Positions 59,386 through 64,000 of a stretch of DNA of 64,000 nucleotides are shown one piece after another (position 1 is the stretch's first letter; the number at the start of each line of letters is the position of its first letter). Location: positions 2,666,001 to 2,730,000 of the forward strand of contig NZ_CP109965.1 in NCBI RefSeq assembly GCF_026725475.1, read 5' to 3'. Under the pieces are notes generated by a model, which had not been told where the DNA came from, did no database searches, and saw nothing but the letters and a program-made list of their open reading frames with translations. Source of the DNA: Catenovulum adriaticum (GTDB lineage Bacteria > Pseudomonadota > Gammaproteobacteria > Enterobacterales > Alteromonadaceae). The translations under genes were made by a program, and so were the position numbers.

Positions 59386-59582
59386 ATTTAGCCAGAGCGC
59401 TGGCTAAGCTTTATATTATTGCAACAGAATGTTACGTTTTTTATAATATTGCAACTTCATTTATCAACAATTGAGTATATCGCATTTAGTTACCGTGAAT
59501 AAAGCGATATAATAAGGTCTCATCTAACACGCCGTTCTAATATGGTACGGTTCATTATCAATACAATGATTATTTGTAACGT

Positions 59583-59999
59583 ATGACTAAAAAAAGTTCC
59601 AAAAGTGCAAACAATTCAGCAATACGTTTAGATAAATGGCTTTGGGCGGCTCGTTTTTATAAAACCCGAGCGCTTGCTCGCAGCATGGTTGAGAGTGGTA
59701 AGGTAAAGTATAATCAACAAAGATGCAAACCAAGTCGGACGGTTGAAATTGGGGTCTTACTGACTATTACTCAAGGTCATGATGAAAAACAAATTGAAGT
59801 GCTTGACCTCTCCGATCAGAGGCGAGCTGCACCTGATGCTCAATTGCTCTACCAAGAAACCCAAGAAAGCATAGATAAACGGACACAAGTAGCGCAGATG
59901 CGTAAAATACAACATTCGCTGAACCCTCATCCTCAAACTAAACCGGATAAAAAACAGCGTCGTCAATTAATACAGGTAAAACAGAAGACAAATTCATGA
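59583..59999 (+). CDS. hslR: Ribosome-associated heat shock protein Hsp15
   Basis: 138 residues. S4 RNA-binding domain IRLDKWLWAARFYKTRALAR and the basic C-terminal tail (KPDKKQRRQLIQVKQK) identify Hsp15. It binds free 50S subunits that carry a nascent chain after abortive translation and helps recycle them. Its TGA overlaps the hslO ATG, so the two heat-shock proteins are translationally coupled. Confidence 0.95.
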   Translation: MTKKSSKSANNSAIRLDKWLWAARFYKTRALARSMVESGKVKYNQQRCKPSRTVEIGVLLTITQGHDEKQIEVLDLSDQRRAAPDAQLLYQETQESIDKRTQVAQMRKIQHSLNPHPQTKPDKKQRRQLIQVKQKTNS

Positions 60000-60880
60000 T
60001 AAATACAGGCGATCAACTTAATCGATACTTATTTGATAACACAAATGTGCGCGGCGAACTCGTTCAGTTAGATAAAAGTTATAAAGAAATGCTTAAAAAC
60101 CACGATTATCCTGACGTGATTGCGCAGGTTATTGGAGAGTTATTTGCAGCCACTAGTTTATTAACTGCCACCTTGAAGTTTGAAGGAGATATAGCGGTAC
60201 AAATTCAAGGTAACGGCCCAGTTTCGTACGTGTCAATCAATGGCAGTCATAACCAAAAATTACGCGGTGTAGCGCGTTGGCAAGCAGTACCTGAATCAAA
60301 TCGCTTATCAGATTTATTCGGTGAAAAAGGCATCATGGTTATCACAATTACCCCCATTAAAGGCGAACGTTATCAAGGTATAGTGGCGTTAGAAAAAGAG
60401 AGTATTTCAGCTTGCCTAGAAAACTATTTTGCGCAATCAGAGCAACTGGATACCCATATTTGGCTGTTTACAGATACCGAACAGCAAAACGCTGGTGGTA
60501 TTATGTTGCAAACGATTCCAGGTAACTCAACCCAAACAACGAATAGAGAGCAAATGAGTCAAGAGCTTGAGCATTTAGCTCAACTAACTGCAACGCTAAG
60601 CGCAAAAGAGTTATTTAGTTTAGACGCCCAAGATGTGCTTTATCGTTTGTACCACCAAGAAGAAGTTAAATTATTTGAACCAGCTAACATCAGTTTTAAT
60701 TGCGGTTGCTCAAAAGAACGAAGCTTAAATGCATTAGCTTCAATTGAGCCGCAAGAACTTCAATCTATCATTGAAGAGCAAGGCAAGATTGAAATCAAAT
60801 GTGAATATTGTTTAAACAATTATGTATTTAATGAAGCTGATTTATCTCACTTATTAAATGCACCGCAAAATAAGCAGTAA
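59996..60880 (+). CDS. hslO: Redox-regulated chaperone Hsp33
   Basis: 294 residues. The N-terminal chaperone domain begins DQLNRYLFDNTNVRGELVQL. The C-terminal redox zinc site is CGC plus CEYC (C-x-C...C-x2-C), which forms disulfides on oxidation and switches the holdase on. Length and motifs are typical. Second gene of hslR-hslO; an inverted repeat follows its stop codon. Confidence 0.97.
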   Translation: MINTGDQLNRYLFDNTNVRGELVQLDKSYKEMLKNHDYPDVIAQVIGELFAATSLLTATLKFEGDIAVQIQGNGPVSYVSINGSHNQKLRGVARWQAVPESNRLSDLFGEKGIMVITITPIKGERYQGIVALEKESISACLENYFAQSEQLDTHIWLFTDTEQQNAGGIMLQTIPGNSTQTTNREQMSQELEHLAQLTATLSAKELFSLDAQDVLYRLYHQEEVKLFEPANISFNCGCSKERSLNALASIEPQELQSIIEEQGKIEIKCEYCLNNYVFNEADLSHLLNAPQNKQ

Positions 60881-60930
60881 TGTTAAACGACAGGCTACTT
60901 TTTATAAGTTATAAGTCCTGTCGCTTAACA
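60881..60930 (+). terminator. Inverted repeat after hslO
   Basis: TGTTAAACGACAGG (60881-60894) and CCTGTCGCTTAACA (60917-60930) form a 14-bp stem with one mismatch and a 22-base loop. It begins at the base after the hslO stop. No T-tract follows, so termination is possible but not certain. Confidence 0.5.
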
Positions 60931-60957
60931 TATATCCAAGCCACTTGGGTATAAATA

Positions 60958-61188
60958 TTATCTTAACCTAGCATCTAAATGATCTACCACTTCAGCCCAG
61001 TCTGAATCAGACGCTATCGCTTCCGTCAAAAAAGCTTTTTGACTATCATTCCAGCAATCAGCTTGATTTAACTGCACATCTTTTGGAATAGCTTTATGCT
61101 GACTGATGAAATCTTCAATATCTTGCTAGGACGATGCTAAGCCTAATTGTTCAAATAAATTATTCATGGTATGAAATTCTGTATCCAT
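60958..61188 (-). pseudogene. DUF2789 gene interrupted by one in-frame amber codon
   Basis: Reading the minus strand from the ATG at 61188 gives MDTEFHTMNNLFEQLGLASS, then TAG (61126-61128), then QDIEDFISQHKAIPKDVQ, a Trp-containing QADCWNDSQKAFLTEAIASD and SDWAEVVDHLDARLR ending in TAA at 60958. The whole 76-codon frame matches DUF2789, a small protein family of unknown function, without any frameshift. A single CAG-to-TAG change would explain the break. A sequencing error or suppressed stop is possible. There is no other gene in the 450-bp gap after hslO. Confidence 0.85.
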
Positions 61189-61332
61189 ATAAATAGCTTC
61201 TGATAATTAAATGTCTGCTTCATGTCTGCTTAAGTATAGATGATTTATCGGTACTATAATTTTAATATGGTCACAACTTAGGTTGTTTTATGCTTTTAGC
61301 AAGTCTTACTGTTAAGTGGTTCAAAGCAATCA

Positions 61333-61536
61333 TCATTCTAAATTAGATGATGAGGCATTTGACCATGATTTTTTGATATGGTGTATTGCAACAACAATCG
61401 CAACATACAATACACCAGAAAAAGGAACGGCCAACCAATCAACTCGAGAGGCTCTAATAAATATTAACTGAAACGCCAAAACCAATAACATCACTAGACA
61501 AGCGACTTTAATGCACCTAGACCAATTAATATCCAT
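61333..61536 (-). CDS. Small two-helix membrane protein, hypothetical
   Basis: 67 residues with two membrane helices (about 9-28 and 34-52) joined by a short loop (IRASRVDWLAVPF), and a polar Ser/Asn-rich C-terminus. GGTGA about 5 bases before the ATG is an acceptable ribosome site. It follows the TPR gene on the same strand by 58 bp. I do not recognise the family. Confidence 0.5.
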   Translation of the reverse strand: MDINWSRCIKVACLVMLLVLAFQLIFIRASRVDWLAVPFSGVLYVAIVVAIHHIKKSWSNASSSNLE

Positions 61537-61594
61537 AAATCCATCACCATAAATAACAAGCTATTTTTTAGGGCTTTTAAGCTTAGTCTGGGTA

Positions 61595-62530
61595 TTAAGA
61601 TACTGCAACTTTGGTCAATAAGTTTTGAAACTCTTCTAATTCATACAAACTTTCAAACATGGTTTCGTTAGCCAATTCACCCATTAACGCCGGTGATTTT
61701 TCAAGTGCGATATGAATATCAGCTAACGCGGCTTCGGTTTGGCCAAGCGCTGCTTCAGCGCAAGCTCTTTGCCAGTAAGCTAATGCATAATTTTCGTCTA
61801 AATCCAATGCTTTGGTTGATAAACTCAATGCCCACTCACATTCGCCTAGCTCAATAACGGCATCTGCTTTATAGGTAATAGCTTCAACATCTTCGTTATT
61901 CAAAGCTAATATTTCATCATAAAGCTTAACCCGCTGCTGAGGGTTAGTTTCAAGACCGGCACGCATCCAAAGTGCGTGTAGTTGGTTTGACAGGGAGATT
62001 TCTTCCTGGGCGGTAATAATTTGCTCAGAGCGCCGTTTTAGCTTGTCCTCAACGTCTTTTAATCTCTCTTCATATTCTTCACTCACCTTGCTCACTTTTT
62101 GGCTTACGTGATCTTCAATTTGAGTCTGAATATCTCTTAACGAACGCCAGCCCATTAATACTAAAACAGATGCCGCTGCGGTAATAATAAAAAATACGTT
62201 GTTTACGGTGTCAGCAGTATATCGCAGCGCCCGATCAGATGATTCAAGTTTAGATTGGCTAACCTTTTCAATCATTTCTGAGCGCATTAATAGCTGATCT
62301 TGACGCAAGCTTTTAAGTTCATCCAATACATAACGTTCAATAAAAGGGCTATACAAAGGCTCTTTTAAGCTATTCACTTTTTGTTCAGCCTGTTGCATTT
62401 GGGTGCTCGTTTGTTCCGCATTGGATTGCTGCCCATTGCTAGTTTGCGACGAACTTACTTGTGCGTCTTGTGCAAAAACGCTTTTTGTCAGAAGCAATAA
62501 ACATACAGCAATAGGCAATAACTTTGTCAT
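61595..62530 (-). CDS. Membrane-anchored TPR protein
   Basis: 311 residues. Signal peptide (1-20, SVFAQ), a Gln/Ser-rich linker, a helical stretch, one membrane helix (about 110-128), a charged coiled coil (about 130-170, VSEEYEERLKDVEDKLKRR) and three TPR-like repeats (about 200-295, with ALAYWQRACAEAALGQTEAA). The TPR part would be cytosolic. It lies 16 bp after the sodium:solute symporter gene, so it may assemble with or regulate that transporter. Function unknown. Confidence 0.72.
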   Translation of the reverse strand: MTKLLPIAVCLLLLTKSVFAQDAQVSSSQTSNGQQSNAEQTSTQMQQAEQKVNSLKEPLYSPFIERYVLDELKSLRQDQLLMRSEMIEKVSQSKLESSDRALRYTADTVNNVFFIITAAASVLVLMGWRSLRDIQTQIEDHVSQKVSKVSEEYEERLKDVEDKLKRRSEQIITAQEEISLSNQLHALWMRAGLETNPQQRVKLYDEILALNNEDVEAITYKADAVIELGECEWALSLSTKALDLDENYALAYWQRACAEAALGQTEAALADIHIALEKSPALMGELANETMFESLYELEEFQNLLTKVAVS

Positions 62531-62546
62531 TCTTTTTCCAGTTTAG

Positions 62547-63950
62547 TTAAGCAGTTGTAACCTTTTGCATTTTATTTAAGATAGCAAAACAACTAACCCC
62601 TAATAAAATACCAATTACACCTTCGTAAATACTATTATGTAAGCCAAAATATCGCCAAATAATGCTGCTCGAAACACTAATTACAACAATTGCAATGGCG
62701 CTCCATTGATTTACTCGCCAGCCCAAAATAAACCCAATTAATAAAGGAGCAATCGCACAACCCATAGCTGACCATGAGAATACCACTAAACTAAATACAC
62801 TTTGTTTCGCATATAAGGCAATCAGTAAAGTGATTAACGTAATACCAATAGTGGCACTTTTAATTATAGTCGTGTTTTGTATTTTGTTTTTAAAGGCATC
62901 TTGAGTAAAAGCGGCAGAGCAACTTAAAATTAACGAATCGGCGGTTGATAAAGTGGCTGCGAAAATCCCAGCTAATATAAGCCCTACGAGCCAACTAGGC
63001 AATAGCTCAAGTGAAATTAAAGGTAATGCTAGTTCTGCATCAAAAGTCGCTGAGTTGTCTAAAATTAGCCGGCTTAACATACCTACGGCTGTTGCCATTA
63101 AATAAAATATCGTAAACCAAACATAATACCAGCCTCGCACAGTCGACATTTTTTGATCTTCGCTCAACGCAATAAAGCGAACCATTACATGAGGTTGACC
63201 TACAACTGAAAAACCAGCAAAAAACCAACCTAGTGTAAATGCGATAACCCCGGACCAGCCAGGAATTAACAAACCTTCCGGTTGCATATTCATAAAGCCA
63301 GGCACTTGTTGCAATTTATCCCAAACAGCGCTCACTCCGCCTTGATCATTAGTTGCAACAATTAACAGTATCGACATAGCGCCAACCATCACAAATGATT
63401 GAGCCGCATCAGTCCAAATTGACGCGCGTATCCCGCCAGCAAAACAATATGCTGCAACCAAAATTGCAACTAATACCACGCCCATCCAAATTGGCCAATC
63501 TAATAAAACATGCAAGGCTTTACTGCCCGCTAAAAATTGTGCGGCGGCGTATGCCATCATAAGCGCTAAAGCAGACCAAGCTAGTAAACGCCTTAAAACG
63601 GGGTGCGATTTACCTTGCCATAAACTCACTAAAGACATCACAGACACTGCATCGTGCTTTTTAGCTTGATACTGGACATGTTTATGAATATAAAAAGAGG
63701 CAATAATATCGCCTACAATCCAACCTAACATTAACCAAATAGCAGCAAAACCTGAGTGATAAGTATAACCAATGACCCCAATAAACATGTAACCACTGTT
63801 ATTAGTTGCAACAGCAGATAAGCCCGTTAACCAAGCTTTTACGCTTCGTCCTGCGAGGTAATAATCATCTTTATTTTTTTGCGCAAATTTTGCGGCGCTT
63901 AACCCAATTAAAGCAAAACAGCTCATAAAAATGATAAAGCTGATTAACAT
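62547..63950 (-). CDS. Sodium:solute symporter (SSS family)
   Basis: 467 residues with about 13 membrane helices. Matches to the SSS family include YYLAGRSVKAWLTGLSAVAT, AGGIRASIWTDAAQSFVM, the GWFFAGFSVVGQPHVMVRF block and LAGIFAATLSTADSLILS with sodium-site Ser/Thr residues. The pattern is near proline permease PutP, but the substrate is not settled. It is first of a possible three-gene operon with the TPR and small membrane proteins. About 50 bp remain to the window edge, with no further gene seen. Confidence 0.9.
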   Translation of the reverse strand: MLISFIIFMSCFALIGLSAAKFAQKNKDDYYLAGRSVKAWLTGLSAVATNNSGYMFIGVIGYTYHSGFAAIWLMLGWIVGDIIASFYIHKHVQYQAKKHDAVSVMSLVSLWQGKSHPVLRRLLAWSALALMMAYAAAQFLAGSKALHVLLDWPIWMGVVLVAILVAAYCFAGGIRASIWTDAAQSFVMVGAMSILLIVATNDQGGVSAVWDKLQQVPGFMNMQPEGLLIPGWSGVIAFTLGWFFAGFSVVGQPHVMVRFIALSEDQKMSTVRGWYYVWFTIFYLMATAVGMLSRLILDNSATFDAELALPLISLELLPSWLVGLILAGIFAATLSTADSLILSCSAAFTQDAFKNKIQNTTIIKSATIGITLITLLIALYAKQSVFSLVVFSWSAMGCAIAPLLIGFILGWRVNQWSAIAIVVISVSSSIIWRYFGLHNSIYEGVIGILLGVSCFAILNKMQKVTTA

Positions 63951-64000
63951 AATAACTCCTGTACATTGTTTACGCTTAAAATGAACCCATCTAATGCCAT

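Overview
The window is a stretch of A+T-rich chromosome from a gammaproteobacterium, most likely an Alteromonadales/Alteromonadaceae relative. The evidence is gene content and order: pilA-pilB-pilC-pilD-coaE-zapD-yacG, ubiC-ubiA, glpE-glpG, cysQ-nudE facing yrfG, a complete gspC-N type II secretion operon facing hslR-hslO, and mrcB-hrpB. Nothing looks like a plasmid, prophage or genomic island. The only mobile DNA is a REP/RAYT element family.

Layout. 0-4.5 kb: the 3' end of a HAD acid phosphatase, then a chemoreceptor, a periplasmic copper chaperone and a DUF2333 protein, with a yqaB-like phosphatase facing them. 4.7-6.6 kb: an orphan sialidase-like propeller gene, a four-copy tandem array of REP units and a REP-associated tyrosine transposase. 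6.6-9.8 kb: molybdenum cofactor genes (moaA-mobA-moaB-moaC-moaD, no moaE) behind a Moco riboswitch; the riboswitch lies inside the over-long moaA reading frame. 10-16.6 kb: type IV pilin and its assembly genes, then coaE, zapD and yacG. 16.7-22.7 kb: ubiquinone entry enzymes, a FliL-like protein, glpG/glpE, a YceI protein, cysQ, nudE and yrfG. 22.8-32 kb: a Tsx-like porin, a Fur-box-preceded TonB receptor with a PepSY partner, a PhoD-like phosphatase, dimeric dUTPase, rsuA and a GGEEF diguanylate cyclase. 32.5-38.8 kb: PBP1b, HrpB, a small barrel protein and a NUDIX hydrolase.

38.9-47.3 kb is the most interesting part. A sigma-54 activator with a degenerate receiver domain sits among stress-type genes: yqjD/yqjE/yqjK-like membrane proteins, a CsbD-like protein and a phosphoketolase. 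I find -24/-12 type promoter sequences in front of three of these transcription units, two of them divergent. I propose a small local sigma-54 regulon that joins a carbon-metabolism bypass to envelope/ribosome stress proteins. This is inference from sequence.

47.4-47.8 kb: a Gdx guanidinium exporter behind a two-hairpin guanidine-II riboswitch and a heptanucleotide repeat. 47.9-59.4 kb: the gspC-N operon. 59.6-60.9 kb: hslR-hslO. 60.9-64 kb: a DUF2789 gene broken by one amber codon, a small membrane protein, a TPR protein and a sodium:solute symporter. No rRNA or CRISPR array was seen, and no tRNA was noticed on reading.
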